64,000 nt of DNA from Bryobacteraceae bacterium. Lineage in GTDB: Bacteria; Acidobacteriota; Terriglobia; Bryobacterales; Bryobacteraceae. The position numbers and the translations under genes were made by a program. The notes under the pieces were generated by a model. That model saw only the letters and a program-made list of their open reading frames with translations. It was not told the origin of the DNA and did no database searches. Below, piece after piece: positions 32,990 through 41,882 of the stretch. The first letter of the stretch is position 1, and each line of letters begins with the position of its first letter. The DNA is taken from assembly GCA_026002855.1 (NCBI GenBank), contig BPGD01000001.1:1205972-1269971 (forward strand), written 5' to 3'.

Positions 32990-34033
32990 TCAGCGCCCCG
33001 CCGTGGTGATCTGAACAAGCTGCCGCTGCGGCTCCGCCAGAGCGCGACGCGGATCGGGCAGCGTCTGGGGGGCGCGAAAGAAATCAAAGTACGACACGTA
33101 ATGCACGCAGCTCACCGTGCAGTGCGGCGCGCAGTCCTTCTCGGTGAGATACTCGCGGCGGAAATCTTCCAGCGTGTATTCGGCCAGCGGTTTGGCCGGA
33201 TAACCGCGCTGTTGCGAACAGTAATGGACGAGCCCGTCCTCGCAGATGTACAGGTAGCGCGCGCCGGCGCGGCAGCGCCACCGGTTCGGCAGACCGCGGG
33301 CGATGTTTTCCTGGAAGAAGCTGAGCTGCGAATAATTGCGCTTCTCCAGTGCCTTCACCTGGAGGTAAATCTCCCGCTCGCGGTCGCTCAACGGCTTCAA
33401 CTGGCCCGTATGGTCGTGAATGATGCCGATCGTCGAACTGAACCCCAGCTCCAGCGCCCGCTTCGCAATCACCAGTGCGTCGTCCGGGTGCCGCACGCCG
33501 CCGCCCACCACCGAGTTGATGTTCACATGAAACAGCGCGTGCTTCGCCAGCAGTTGCAGCTTCCGGTCGAGCACCTTCAGGCTCTTCTTCGACACCTCAT
33601 CCGGCATCACGTTGTCGATCGAAATCTGCATGTGGTCGAGCCCCGCCTGGTTCAGGCGCTCGATGCGCTCGCTCGTCAGAAGATATCCGTTCGTGATCAG
33701 TCCGGCAATGGCGCCGTTGCGCCGGATCCGCCGGATCAGTTGGTCCAGATCCGGGTGCAGAAGCGGCTCGCCGCCGCTGATGGTGATGATCGACGTGCCC
33801 AGCCGCCCCAGCCGGTCGATCCGCTTGAGCATCACCACGGTGTCGACCGGTTTCGACACGTCGTCATACTCGTTGCAGTAGGCGCACGAGAGGTTGCAGC
33901 GCCGGATCGGCACGATGTGCGCCATCACCGGGTGCTCCACATGGATCGCACCCCAGGCGATCATCTTCAGCTCGCGCAACCGTCTTTTCAGTGCTGCCCA
34001 GTCTCGGCGGGCGCGGAACCCGTGGTCAGGCAT
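32990..34033 (-). CDS. Radical SAM protein with C-terminal auxiliary Cys cluster
   Basis: A 347-residue enzyme. The radical-SAM [4Fe-4S] motif is C-x3-C-x2-C in 'PIRRCNLSCAYCNEYDD', followed by 'IITISGGEPLLHPDLDQL' (AdoMet contact) and 'MQISIDNVMPDEVSKKSLKV'. The C-terminal third has further Cys ('CRAGARYLYICEDGLVHYCS', 'CAPHCTVSCVHY'), like SPASM/twitch domains that bind one or two auxiliary clusters. Such enzymes modify peptides or build cofactors and lipids. The N-terminal 'MIAWGAIHVEHPVMAHIVPI' recalls HpnH-like proteins, but the substrate is not evident. There is no precursor peptide or partner gene in the neighbourhood. Confidence 0.82.
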   Translation of the reverse strand: MPDHGFRARRDWAALKRRLRELKMIAWGAIHVEHPVMAHIVPIRRCNLSCAYCNEYDDVSKPVDTVVMLKRIDRLGRLGTSIITISGGEPLLHPDLDQLIRRIRRNGAIAGLITNGYLLTSERIERLNQAGLDHMQISIDNVMPDEVSKKSLKVLDRKLQLLAKHALFHVNINSVVGGGVRHPDDALVIAKRALELGFSSTIGIIHDHTGQLKPLSDREREIYLQVKALEKRNYSQLSFFQENIARGLPNRWRCRAGARYLYICEDGLVHYCSQQRGYPAKPLAEYTLEDFRREYLTEKDCAPHCTVSCVHYVSYFDFFRAPQTLPDPRRALAEPQRQLVQITTAGR

Positions 34034-34104
34034 GAACTACCAGTTATTATCTCTGACGCTCGCCCGGCGGGGTAAGATTCAGCTCCCAATAGCGAACAGG
34101 ACGG

Positions 34105-34134
34105 GTCGAATGGCGAAAAAACGGCGTCGAATGG
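34105..34134. repeat. Short direct repeat upstream of the radical SAM gene
   Basis: GTCGAATGG occurs at 34105-34113 and again at 34126-34134, a period of 21 bases, or two helical turns. It lies in the 105-base gap upstream of the radical SAM start (34033) and just after the end of the minus-strand gene 34139-34921. Position and spacing suggest a regulator-binding site, but it could be chance. Confidence 0.35.
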
Positions 34135-34138
34135 TTCC

Positions 34139-34921
34139 CTATTGTTTCTTTGCTGGCGGCTTGGCAGGGGCAGCCGGCTCGTCCACCCCCTCGAAGGTGA
34201 TCGTCGTCTCGGCCTTGAACTGCTTGTAGTCCCGGTAGGTCATCACCAGCCGGATCGGGATGGGGCCGTTTTCGAAGTTCAGCACGTCATTGGACACCGT
34301 GTAGGTCGGGAACCAGTACCTGCCGTCGATCTGTTCGCGCCAGGTCTCAAACTTCGGAAAGCGCTGGTTGGCCACACGCTTGCCCGTGCCCACGCCGCGC
34401 CCATAAGTCTTCACGATCTGGAGGTCGCGGTCGTCCACCCAGACGATGCCCGCAAAGTAACGCTGCCCCTCCACCATCGACTTCGGCTTCACCGCAAACA
34501 CGTAACAGTCAATCTCGTCGATCTTCTCCCGGCCCAGATAACGCACCCGATAGTTCGGCAGGTCCTTCAGCGTGAAGACGAACGGCTGCACGTTGCGCAT
34601 GTCCTGCTCGTCTTCCGGCGTGAAGATGATGTTCCGCAGGGTGTTCATCGGCGCATAGGTGACGCGTTCGATCCGCTTGCCGGCGTTGTCGAACAGCACG
34701 TCCATCTCCAGCTCCAGCTTGCCCACCGGCCGGCGGTCCGGCCCCAGCTCCTCGAACCGGTACCGCTGGTGCCAGATGTACCTTTCCCGCGCCCGCGCAA
34801 ACTCGGTTTCCTTCTCCGCCATGCGGCGGATGATGCGGTCAATCTCTTCCGGACTCGGGTCCGGCGCCTGCCACGCCAGTGCGGGCACGGCCATCGCCAG
34901 CAAAACAATGAACCGGCTCAT
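34139..34921 (-). CDS. Secreted protein of unknown function (outer-membrane-lipoprotein-sorting-like)
   Basis: A 260-residue protein with a signal peptide (MSRFIVLLAMAVPALAWQ). The mature part starts with a helix ('EEIDRIIRRMAEKETEFARA') and continues with many strands ('LELEMDVLFDNAGKRIERVT', 'YLGREKIDEIDCYVFAVKPK', 'FAGIVWVDDRDLQIVKTYGR'), typical of acidobacterial LolA-like secreted proteins. The tail is Pro/Ala/Lys-rich. The ATG at 34921, preceded by GGAGAGTGGG, gives a proper signal peptide; the ATG at 34993 does not and would overlap the acyl-CoA dehydrogenase. No function is assigned. Confidence 0.75.
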   Translation of the reverse strand: MSRFIVLLAMAVPALAWQAPDPSPEEIDRIIRRMAEKETEFARARERYIWHQRYRFEELGPDRRPVGKLELEMDVLFDNAGKRIERVTYAPMNTLRNIIFTPEDEQDMRNVQPFVFTLKDLPNYRVRYLGREKIDEIDCYVFAVKPKSMVEGQRYFAGIVWVDDRDLQIVKTYGRGVGTGKRVANQRFPKFETWREQIDGRYWFPTYTVSNDVLNFENGPIPIRLVMTYRDYKQFKAETTITFEGVDEPAAPAKPPAKKQ

Positions 34922-34970
34922 CCCACTCTCCACTTGATAGATGCCCGCCGCCAGCCGGCCGTTCCAGCGC

Positions 34971-36146
34971 TCACGAAAGCACATGCTTGGCAATCGTCAG
35001 CAGTTGCATGTTCGTCGTGCCCTCGTAAATCCGCCCGATTTTCGCGTCCCGGTAGAGCTTTTCCACCGGATAGTCACGGGTGAAACCCACGCCGCCGAAG
35101 ATCTCGATGGCGCGCGAGGCCACCGTCTCGGCGATCTCCGAGGCGCGGTACTTCGCCATCGCCGCCTCTTTCACGAAGCCGAGCCCCGCCTCGCGCCGCC
35201 GCGCCGCGTTGTAGACGAGCAGCCGCGCCGCCTCGATGTCGGTCGCCATCCGCGCCAGCTCCATCCGAACCGCCTGGAACTCGGCAATGGGCTGGCCAAA
35301 CTGCTTTCGCTGTTTCGCGTATCCAATGGCATGAGTCAGCGCGGCCGCGGCCAGCCCGGTCATCTGGGCCCCGATGCCGATCCGCCCTTCATTCAGCGTC
35401 TCCATCGCGATCCGGTACCCCTTGCCCGGCTCGCCCAGGACGTCCTGTTCCGACACGCGCACGCCGTCCAGAATCAGCTCGCAGGTCGAGGAGGCGCGGA
35501 TGCCCAGCTTGTCCTCCTTGCGTCCAACGGTGAGCCCGCGCGCCTCGCGCTCCACCACGAAACAGGTGATGCCGCGGTGGCCGGCCTCCGGGTTTGCGTT
35601 CGCAAACACCAGAAACAGGCCCGCCTCGGCCGCGTTCGTGATCCACAGCTTGCGGCCCGTCAGCACATAGTCTCCGCCGTCCCGCGCCGCGCGCGCCGCC
35701 AATGCAAACGCGTCCGACCCCGCGCCGGCCTCGCTCAGCGCATAGGCGCCCAATGTGTCCGCCGCCAGCCGCGGCAGCCACCGGCGCTGCTGCTCCGCGG
35801 TTCCCCAGCGGCGGACGGCGGTGTTGACCAGCGTGTTCTGCACGTCCACCACAACCGCCACCGCCGGGTCCACCTTCGCCAGCTCTTCAATCGCAATCAG
35901 CGCCTGCGTGAACGTGCCGCCCTGGCCGCCCAGCTCCTCAGGGATCTCGATCCCCATCAGCCCCACTTCAAACAACTGCCGCAGCAGCGCCGGCTCCAGC
36001 TTCCCGGCCTCGTCCATCGCCCTCACGCGGGGGGCAATTTCCTGCCGCGCGAACTCGGCCACGGCGGCGCGGAACATCGCTTCTTCCTCGTTCCATTCGA
36101 GCAGTGGCGCGGGCGCTCTTCCACTCGTCAGGTCGCGGATCGGCAT
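34971..36146 (-). CDS. Acyl-CoA dehydrogenase (short/branched-chain type)
   Basis: A 391-residue flavoenzyme introducing the 2,3-double bond into acyl-CoA. Motifs are 'YALSEAGAGSDAFALAARA', 'DYVLTGRKLWITNAAEAGLF', 'GRIGIGAQMTGLAAAALTHA', 'YAKQRKQFGQPIAEFQAVRM', and the C-terminal 'EIFGGVGFTRDYPVEKLYRD' then 'IGRIYEGTTNMQLLTIAKH', where Glu of IYEGT is the catalytic base position of the short/medium-chain type. The electron acceptor would be ETF, not encoded nearby. It is divergent from the GatC-like gene with only 14 bases between the two start codons. Confidence 0.93.
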   Translation of the reverse strand: MPIRDLTSGRAPAPLLEWNEEEAMFRAAVAEFARQEIAPRVRAMDEAGKLEPALLRQLFEVGLMGIEIPEELGGQGGTFTQALIAIEELAKVDPAVAVVVDVQNTLVNTAVRRWGTAEQQRRWLPRLAADTLGAYALSEAGAGSDAFALAARAARDGGDYVLTGRKLWITNAAEAGLFLVFANANPEAGHRGITCFVVEREARGLTVGRKEDKLGIRASSTCELILDGVRVSEQDVLGEPGKGYRIAMETLNEGRIGIGAQMTGLAAAALTHAIGYAKQRKQFGQPIAEFQAVRMELARMATDIEAARLLVYNAARRREAGLGFVKEAAMAKYRASEIAETVASRAIEIFGGVGFTRDYPVEKLYRDAKIGRIYEGTTNMQLLTIAKHVLS

Positions 36147-36160
36147 GCCATCATTAAACC

Positions 36161-36352
36161 ATGCCGTCTGCGTTCCTTCCTGACTGGAAGTCGGTGGCGG
36201 AAGCCCACCGGATCGAGTTGCCAGAGGCCGCGCTGGAACGCCTCAGGGCGATCTCGCGCACGCTGCTGGGCCTGCGCGGCATGCTCGATTGGGGCGAAGA
36301 GCCGGCCGAAATCTTCCAGGTGGACGCCAACCAGCCGGAGCCGCGCCCATGA
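36161..36352 (+). CDS. GatC/AtzG-like small subunit preceding an amidase
   Basis: A 63-residue protein (MPSAFLPDWKSVAEAHRIEL...). Two short helices around 'LPEAALERLRAISRTLLGLR', then an extended acidic tail ending 'IFQVDANQPEPRP', resemble GatC and the AtzG partners of AtzE-type amidases. The stop overlaps the amidase ATG (ATGA). In GatCAB and AtzGE the small chain wraps around the amidase and stabilises it; the same is inferred here. Similarity is by pattern only, and overall identity cannot be measured. Confidence 0.65.
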   Translation: MPSAFLPDWKSVAEAHRIELPEAALERLRAISRTLLGLRGMLDWGEEPAEIFQVDANQPEPRP

Positions 36353-37743
36353 CGATCATCGAAGCTGCTGAAGCGCTGCGCCGCCGCGCCGTCAGCTCCG
36401 TCGAGCTCACCCTGGACTGCCTGGCGCGCATCGAGAAGTGGAATCCCGAGCTCAGGGCGTTCATCACCGTGACGGCCGATCTGGCCCTGGAGCAGGCCCG
36501 GACGGCGGATGCCGAGCTTGCCTCCGGACTCGACCGCGGCCCGCTGCACGGCATCCCCATCGCCCACAAAGACCTCTTCTGCACCCGCGGCATCCTCACC
36601 ACCGGCGGCTCGAGGACTTTCGCCGATTTCGTCCCGGAATTCGACGCCACGGTGGTGGCGCGCCTGCGCAATGCCGGCGCCGTCATGGTCGGCAAGACCA
36701 ACCTCCACGAGCACGCCTACGGGATCACCTCCGAGAACCCGTATTACGGGGCGGTGCGCAACCCCTGGGATCCCGAACGCAGCCCTGGCGGATCCTCCGG
36801 CGGCAGCGCTGTCGCCGTCGCCACCGGAATGGCCCTCGGCGCCACCGGCACGGACACCGGCGGAAGCATCCGTGTGCCCTCCTCGTGGTGCGGCATCACC
36901 GGGCTCAAGCCCACCTTCGGCCGCGTTTCGAAATACGGCGTACTGCCCCTGGGCTACACGCTCGACCACATGGGCCCGATGGCGCAGACCGTTCGCGATG
37001 CCGCGCTCCTGTTCGAGGCCATGGCCGGCCATGATCCCAGGGATCCGGGCTCCGTCGACCGTCCCCTGCCACGCTGCCTGCCGCCAGACGGCGAGCCCTC
37101 ACTCCACGGCATCCGCATCGGCCTGCCACGCAACTTCTTCTTCGAGCGGATCGAAAAGGAGGTCGATGCGGCCGTCTATTTCATGGCCTATACCGCCGAA
37201 GATCTGGGTGCCGAGCTCCATCGCGTGCGCGTGCCCGACGGCGAACAGCTCAATGCCCTCGCCCACACCACTCTGCTCGTCGAGGCCGCCGCCGTCCACG
37301 AACCCTACCTCCGCAAAAAACCCTCTTCGTACAGCGCCGGCATCCGCACCCTCCTCGACATGGGCCGCCTGATCCCGGCCGTCGATTACGTCCAGGCGCA
37401 GCGGCTCCGGCGGCGGATCCTCGGCGTCTTCCTCGACATCCTGAAGAAAGTCGACGTGCTGCTCGTGCCCGCCACGCCCATGACCGCCCCACTCATCGGC
37501 CAGAAGGAGGTTGAAATCTGTGGCCAGGCGGAGGACACGCGCCTCGCCGCCACGCGCCTGCTGCGCGGCATCAACCTGCTCGGCCTGCCCGTTCTCTCTC
37601 TGCCGACGGGCTTTTCTCCGGCCGGGCTGCCCATCGGCTGTCAGTTGATCGGCCGCCCGTGGGACGAGCCTCTGCTGCTGCGGATCGGCGCCGCCCTCGA
37701 GGCCCGCACCGGCTTCGTCCGCCGTCCGCCGCGTTTCGCCTGA
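36349..37743 (+). CDS. Amidase-signature-family hydrolase (GatA/AtzE-like)
   Basis: A 464-residue amidase with the complete Ser-cisSer-Lys triad: Lys74 ('GIPIAHKDLF'), Ser149 ('PGGSSGGSA') and Ser173 ('GTDTGGSIRVPSS'). 'ITGLKPTFGRVSKYGVLPLG' is also typical. GatA itself would come with gatB, which is absent, so hydrolysis of a small amide or carbamoyl compound is more likely than tRNA amidation. It is coupled to the GatC-like gene by ATGA. The start at 36349 excludes a long Arg-rich upstream frame. Confidence 0.88.
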   Translation: MTIIEAAEALRRRAVSSVELTLDCLARIEKWNPELRAFITVTADLALEQARTADAELASGLDRGPLHGIPIAHKDLFCTRGILTTGGSRTFADFVPEFDATVVARLRNAGAVMVGKTNLHEHAYGITSENPYYGAVRNPWDPERSPGGSSGGSAVAVATGMALGATGTDTGGSIRVPSSWCGITGLKPTFGRVSKYGVLPLGYTLDHMGPMAQTVRDAALLFEAMAGHDPRDPGSVDRPLPRCLPPDGEPSLHGIRIGLPRNFFFERIEKEVDAAVYFMAYTAEDLGAELHRVRVPDGEQLNALAHTTLLVEAAAVHEPYLRKKPSSYSAGIRTLLDMGRLIPAVDYVQAQRLRRRILGVFLDILKKVDVLLVPATPMTAPLIGQKEVEICGQAEDTRLAATRLLRGINLLGLPVLSLPTGFSPAGLPIGCQLIGRPWDEPLLLRIGAALEARTGFVRRPPRFA

Positions 37744-37795
37744 CCCGGGCCGCACTGTTTGCACCGCTCCGCCGGCTGGCTCCATCCAATCCGGT

Positions 37796-38440
37796 ATGAG
37801 GTGGCCTGCGCTGAGCAGCCTGATTGTCGCCATGACCTGGAATGCACCCGCCGCACAGTTCCCGGATCCCCCCGTCGACGAGAAGCCCTCGCCCGGCCTG
37901 CGCAAGGCCGTGCTTGCGGGCGGCTGCTTCTGGTGCACCGAGGCGGTCTTCGAAATGGTGGAGGGCGTCAAAGAGGTCGTCGCCGGCTATTCCGGCGGCT
38001 CGAAAGAAACGGCCAATTACCGCCGCGTCTCCATGGGCGATACCGGCCACGCCGAGGCCATCGAGATTACCTATGACCCGATGGCGGTCACCTACGGCCA
38101 GCTCCTGCGCGTCTTCTTTGAGGTCGCCCACGACCCCACCCAGCTCAACCGTCAGGGCCCCGACGTCGGCCCTCAGTACCGCTCGGCCATCTTTTACATG
38201 AACGAAGAACAGAAACGGATCGCCGAAGCCTACATCCGGAAGCTGGAAGAAGCGAAGGTATTTCGCTCGAAAATCGTCACCGAGATCGTTCCATTCAGGG
38301 CCTTCCATCCGGCCGAGGACTACCATCAGGACTACGCGGCCAATAATCCGTCAAATCCTTATATTTTCTTCAACGCCGTCCCAAAGATGGAAAAACTGAA
38401 AAAGGCCTGTCCCCGGCTCGTGCGGAGCGGCGCGAAATGA
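37796..38440 (+). CDS. msrA: Peptide methionine-S-sulfoxide reductase, probably exported
   Basis: A 214-residue MsrA reducing methionine-(S)-sulfoxide. The catalytic motif is G-C-F-W-C (Cys44, Cys47 in '[20 protein letters not shown]'), followed by '[20 protein letters not shown]', '[12 protein letters not shown]' and 'PAEDYHQDY'. An N-terminal hydrophobic segment (about residues 4-20) looks like a signal peptide, suggesting repair of envelope proteins. It overlaps msrB by ATGA, and the two form a two-gene operon 52 bases after the amidase. Confidence 0.93.
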   Translation: MRWPALSSLIVAMTWNAPAAQFPDPPVDEKPSPGLRKAVLAGGCFWCTEAVFEMVEGVKEVVAGYSGGSKETANYRRVSMGDTGHAEAIEITYDPMAVTYGQLLRVFFEVAHDPTQLNRQGPDVGPQYRSAIFYMNEEQKRIAEAYIRKLEEAKVFRSKIVTEIVPFRAFHPAEDYHQDYAANNPSNPYIFFNAVPKMEKLKKACPRLVRSGAK

Positions 38441-38925
38441 GACCATTCTTTTCCGGGCCAAAACGCGTGAAAATCGCCGAATTTGACGACTCGGGCCGGT
38501 TCCTTGGTTGCGCCGACCTGCCGCCGGTGAAAAAGCCCGACAGCGAATGGCAGAAGGAACTGCCTCCGCAGGTCTGCTTCGTCACCCGCCACAAGGGCAC
38601 CGAAGCGCCATTCACCGGCGAATATTGGAACCATCACGGCGACGGCATTTACCGTTGCGCCTGCTGCAACACGGCGCTCTTTGATTCTCAGGCCAAGTTC
38701 GACTCCGGCACCGGCTGGCCCAGCTTCTTCCAGCCGCTGCACGAAATCAACCTGCGGCTCGAAAAGGACTTCTCCTACGGAATGGTGCGCGTCGAGGTTC
38801 TCTGCGCCCGCTGCGAGGCGCACCTCGGCCATGTCTTCCCGGACGGGCCGCCACCCACCGGCCTCCGCTACTGCATGAACTCGGCGGCGCTGCGCTTCGT
38901 TCCGCGTGCGCCTTCCACGAGGTGA
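38437..38925 (+). CDS. msrB: Peptide methionine-R-sulfoxide reductase
   Basis: A 162-residue MsrB. The structural zinc is bound by Cys74/Cys77 ('[20 protein letters not shown]') and Cys123/Cys126 ('[18 protein letters not shown]'). The catalytic Cys is Cys146 in '[13 protein letters not shown]'. It complements MsrA for the R epimer. There is no obvious signal peptide, unlike msrA. The N-terminal ~35 residues precede the normal MsrB start and include an additional Cys. It is translationally coupled to msrA. Confidence 0.95.
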   Translation: MRPFFSGPKRVKIAEFDDSGRFLGCADLPPVKKPDSEWQKELPPQVCFVTRHKGTEAPFTGEYWNHHGDGIYRCACCNTALFDSQAKFDSGTGWPSFFQPLHEINLRLEKDFSYGMVRVEVLCARCEAHLGHVFPDGPPPTGLRYCMNSAALRFVPRAPSTR

Positions 38926-38975
38926 CTGGCGCGAACGCCCGCCATCCGATATAGTCTCCTGCGGAGGATTCCCGC

Positions 38976-39863
38976 ATGAACCGGCGCCAGTTCCTCGCCC
39001 TTGCGGCCACGCCCCTCGCCGCGCAGGACTCGCCCGAATACCAGCCCGTCCTCCAGGCGGGCGTCTATGTCTGGACGCAATTTTATGCGCGCTCCGGCGG
39101 GCGCGCGCAGGACCACATTCCGGAAATCTGCCAGGCCTTCGCCCGCGCCGGCTATCGCGACGTCGAACTGATGAGCCTGTTCTTCGCGCCCGGGCTGGAC
39201 CGCATCACATTCCGCGCTCTTGAGCAGGCAGGCCTGCGCTGCTCCACGGTCTACAACGGCGGCCCGATGCACACGCCACAGGCGGCGCGCCAGACCATTG
39301 CCGCCACCGTGGAACTGGCCCAGCGCATCCTCCGCAACCGTGCCTTGGACGCCATCGTTTTCAATCCGGACCCGCTCGGCCGCCCCAAGACCGGCGAGGA
39401 GCTGAAGGTCCAGGCCGAGGCCCTCAACACGCTCGGCTGGGCGCTGGGAAACTCGGGCGTCCGCCTCATGCTCCACCAGCACGCCCCGGAGCTGGCCGAT
39501 GACGCGCGCGAGTGGCGCTACATGCTCGCCAACACCGAGCGCCGTTTCATGAGCGTCTGCCTGGATACGCACTGGGTCTACCGCGCCGGGCTGGACGTGA
39601 TGACTCTTCTCCGCGAGTGCGGCTCCCGCCTCCGCGGCCTGCACGTCCGCAACTCCCGCGGCGGCGTGTGGATGGAGGATTTCGGCGATGGCGACATCGA
39701 CTATCGCGCCGTCGCCCGCCATCTTCGCAGCACCGGCTTCACCGGCTATCTTTCGGTGGAACTTGCCTGGGACAGGGAAACGCCCGTCACCCGCCCGCTC
39801 GAGGAAAGCCTCCGCATCAGCCGCGAATATGCTGAAAAGGTCTTCGGCATCGCCTCCCGTTAA
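38976..39863 (+). CDS. Sugar phosphate isomerase/epimerase family (xylose-isomerase-like TIM barrel), exported
   Basis: A 295-residue protein. The N-terminus MNRRQFLALAATPLAAQ is a twin-arginine-type signal. An AP_endonuc_2/xylose-isomerase-like barrel follows: 'CQAFARAGYRDVELMS', 'LMLHQHAPELADD', 'SVCLDTHWVYRAGLDVMTLL', 'RGLHVRNSRGGVW', 'YLSVELAWDRETPVT'. The His/Glu/Asp pattern fits metal binding. Acidobacteria encode many such proteins, probably acting on sugars or inositols in the periplasm. Ten bases separate it from the M13 peptidase gene. Confidence 0.82.
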   Translation: MNRRQFLALAATPLAAQDSPEYQPVLQAGVYVWTQFYARSGGRAQDHIPEICQAFARAGYRDVELMSLFFAPGLDRITFRALEQAGLRCSTVYNGGPMHTPQAARQTIAATVELAQRILRNRALDAIVFNPDPLGRPKTGEELKVQAEALNTLGWALGNSGVRLMLHQHAPELADDAREWRYMLANTERRFMSVCLDTHWVYRAGLDVMTLLRECGSRLRGLHVRNSRGGVWMEDFGDGDIDYRAVARHLRSTGFTGYLSVELAWDRETPVTRPLEESLRISREYAEKVFGIASR

Positions 39864-39872
39864 ACTGGAGGC

Positions 39873-41882
39873 ATGCGCAAGCTGACCGGCTTTCTCTTCG
39901 CCCTCGCGCTGGCCTCCACCCTGCCCGCGCAGAAGAGCGGCATCAACAGGCAGGACATGGATCCGTCCTGCAAACCCTGCGAAGATTTCTGGCGCTACGC
40001 CAACGGAGGGTGGATCGACCACAACCCCATGCCGCCCGACCAGTCGCGCTGGGGGACCATGGCGGTGATGAACGAGAAGAACCGCGAGCGCCTGAGGACC
40101 ATTCTCGAAGAGGCCGCCGCCGCGAAAGCGCCTGCGGCGCCGCACATCCGTCAGATCGGCGATCTCTATGCCGCCTGCATGGACACGGCCACGCTCGACG
40201 CCCGCGGCGTCGAGCCGATCCGCGACGAGCTCGACCGCATCGCAAAGATCTCGGGCCTCGACGACCTCCGCGCCGCGCTCACCCGTCTTCAGGTGACCGG
40301 CGGCGCCCCGGCCATGCTCATCGCCATGCAGGACATGAAAAACAGCCGCGAGATGATCGCCAACGTCGGCGCGGGCGGCATCTCGCTTCCGGACCGCGAT
40401 TACTATTTCCGCGAAGATCCGCGCTCACAGAAGATCCGCGAAGAGTTCCTCCGCCACGTCGAACGCATGTTCGTGCTGCTCGGCGAGCCGCAGGAACGCG
40501 CCGCCGACATGGCCCGCCGGGTGATGGCCTTTGAAAAGGAGCTCGCCGGCGCCATGCTCACCAATGTCGAGCGCCGCGACCCCTACGCCCGCTACCACAG
40601 GATGGACCTCGCCGGCGTCAACGCGCTCACGCCCAACTACGACTGGCGCCAAGCCTTCCGCCTCTTCGATCTGCCCGAGACCACGCCCGTCAACGTCATG
40701 GAGCCGAAGTTCCTCACGAAGCTGAACGAGCAGATCACCGCCGTGCCGCTGGAAGACTGGAAGATCTGGCTTCGCTGGCGCATTGCCAGCGCCGCCGCCC
40801 CGCAGCTTTCCAGACCCTTCCGCGATGAGGCGTTCCGCTTCTCGGGCATGGTGCTTACGGGCGCGAAAGAGCCACCGCCGCGCTGGCGGCAGTGCACGGA
40901 CATCGTGGACCGCACTCTCGGCGACGCCCTCGGGCGCGAATTCGTCGCGCGGTATTTTCCTCCGCAGGCGAAAAAACGCATGCTCGAAATGGTGGAAAAT
41001 CTCCGCGCTACGCTCCGCGAGGAGCTGGAAAAGGCGGACTGGCTTCAGCCCGAGACAAAGAAAAACGCCATCGCCAAACTGAACGCATTTTACGCGAAAA
41101 TCGGCTACCCGGACCGCTGGCGGGACTACACCGGCGTCAGTATCCGCCGCGACCGGTTCTTCGAGAGCGTCCGCTCGGCCGCCGAATTCAACCGCCGCTA
41201 CCAGATGTCGAAAATCGGCAAACCGATCGACCGCAACGACTGGGGCATGACGCCGCCCACGGTCAACGCCTACTACAACCCCCTCATGAACGAAATCGCC
41301 TTTCCCGCGGGCATCCTTCAGCCGCCGCTGTTCGACATGGAGGCCGATGACGCGGTCAATTACGGCGCCATCGGCGCCGTCATCGGCCATGAAATGGGCC
41401 ACGGCTTCGATGACCAGGGCTCGAAATACGACGCCGATGGCAACCTGCGCGAATGGTGGACGCCCGAGGACCGGAAGAAATTCGAGCAGCGCACCGCCTG
41501 CGTCATTGACCAGTTCAACAACCTCGATGTCGGCGAGGGTTTGCGTCATAATGGACGCCTGGTTGTCGGCGAGGCGCTCGGTGACCTTGGCGGCCTCACC
41601 CTCGCCTACCGCGCCTATCACCGCTCCCTGAAAGGAAAGGAGGGCCCCGTGCTCGACGGCTTCACCGCCGACCAGCGGTTCTTCCTCGCCTTCGCTCGCA
41701 CCTGGGCCGTCGTCGACCGGCCGGAAGCCATGCGGCTGCGGCTCAACACGGACCCGCACCCGCTGCCCCGCTTCCGCGCCATCGGCACGTTGCAGAACAT
41801 GCCCGAATTCCACAAGGCGTTCGGGTGCAAACCGGGGGATCCAATGGTCCGCCCGCCGGAGAAACAATGCCGGCTCTGGTGA
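39873..41882 (+). CDS. M13 (neprilysin/PepO) family zinc metallopeptidase, secreted
   Basis: A 669-residue protein with a signal peptide (MRKLTGFLFALALASTLPAQ). It is an M13 peptidase: 'DPSCKPCEDFWRYANGGWID' at the N-terminus; zinc motif His506-Glu-Met-Gly-His510 in 'AVIGHEMGHGFDDQGSKYDA'; third ligand Glu in 'VVGEALGDLGGLTLAYRAY'; 'VNAYYNPLMNEIAFPAGILQ'; and the C-terminal ending KQCRLW, like the C-x-x-W of the family. It degrades small peptides outside the cytoplasm. The end overlaps the next gene by 16 bases. Confidence 0.93.
   Translation: MRKLTGFLFALALASTLPAQKSGINRQDMDPSCKPCEDFWRYANGGWIDHNPMPPDQSRWGTMAVMNEKNRERLRTILEEAAAAKAPAAPHIRQIGDLYAACMDTATLDARGVEPIRDELDRIAKISGLDDLRAALTRLQVTGGAPAMLIAMQDMKNSREMIANVGAGGISLPDRDYYFREDPRSQKIREEFLRHVERMFVLLGEPQERAADMARRVMAFEKELAGAMLTNVERRDPYARYHRMDLAGVNALTPNYDWRQAFRLFDLPETTPVNVMEPKFLTKLNEQITAVPLEDWKIWLRWRIASAAAPQLSRPFRDEAFRFSGMVLTGAKEPPPRWRQCTDIVDRTLGDALGREFVARYFPPQAKKRMLEMVENLRATLREELEKADWLQPETKKNAIAKLNAFYAKIGYPDRWRDYTGVSIRRDRFFESVRSAAEFNRRYQMSKIGKPIDRNDWGMTPPTVNAYYNPLMNEIAFPAGILQPPLFDMEADDAVNYGAIGAVIGHEMGHGFDDQGSKYDADGNLREWWTPEDRKKFEQRTACVIDQFNNLDVGEGLRHNGRLVVGEALGDLGGLTLAYRAYHRSLKGKEGPVLDGFTADQRFFLAFARTWAVVDRPEAMRLRLNTDPHPLPRFRAIGTLQNMPEFHKAFGCKPGDPMVRPPEKQCRLW

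Noticed and set aside
32980-32997. GGCGCTG-CAGCGCC hairpin as a terminator between wecB and the radical SAM gene
   Set aside because: It overlaps the end of the radical SAM coding sequence and no T tract follows on either strand.
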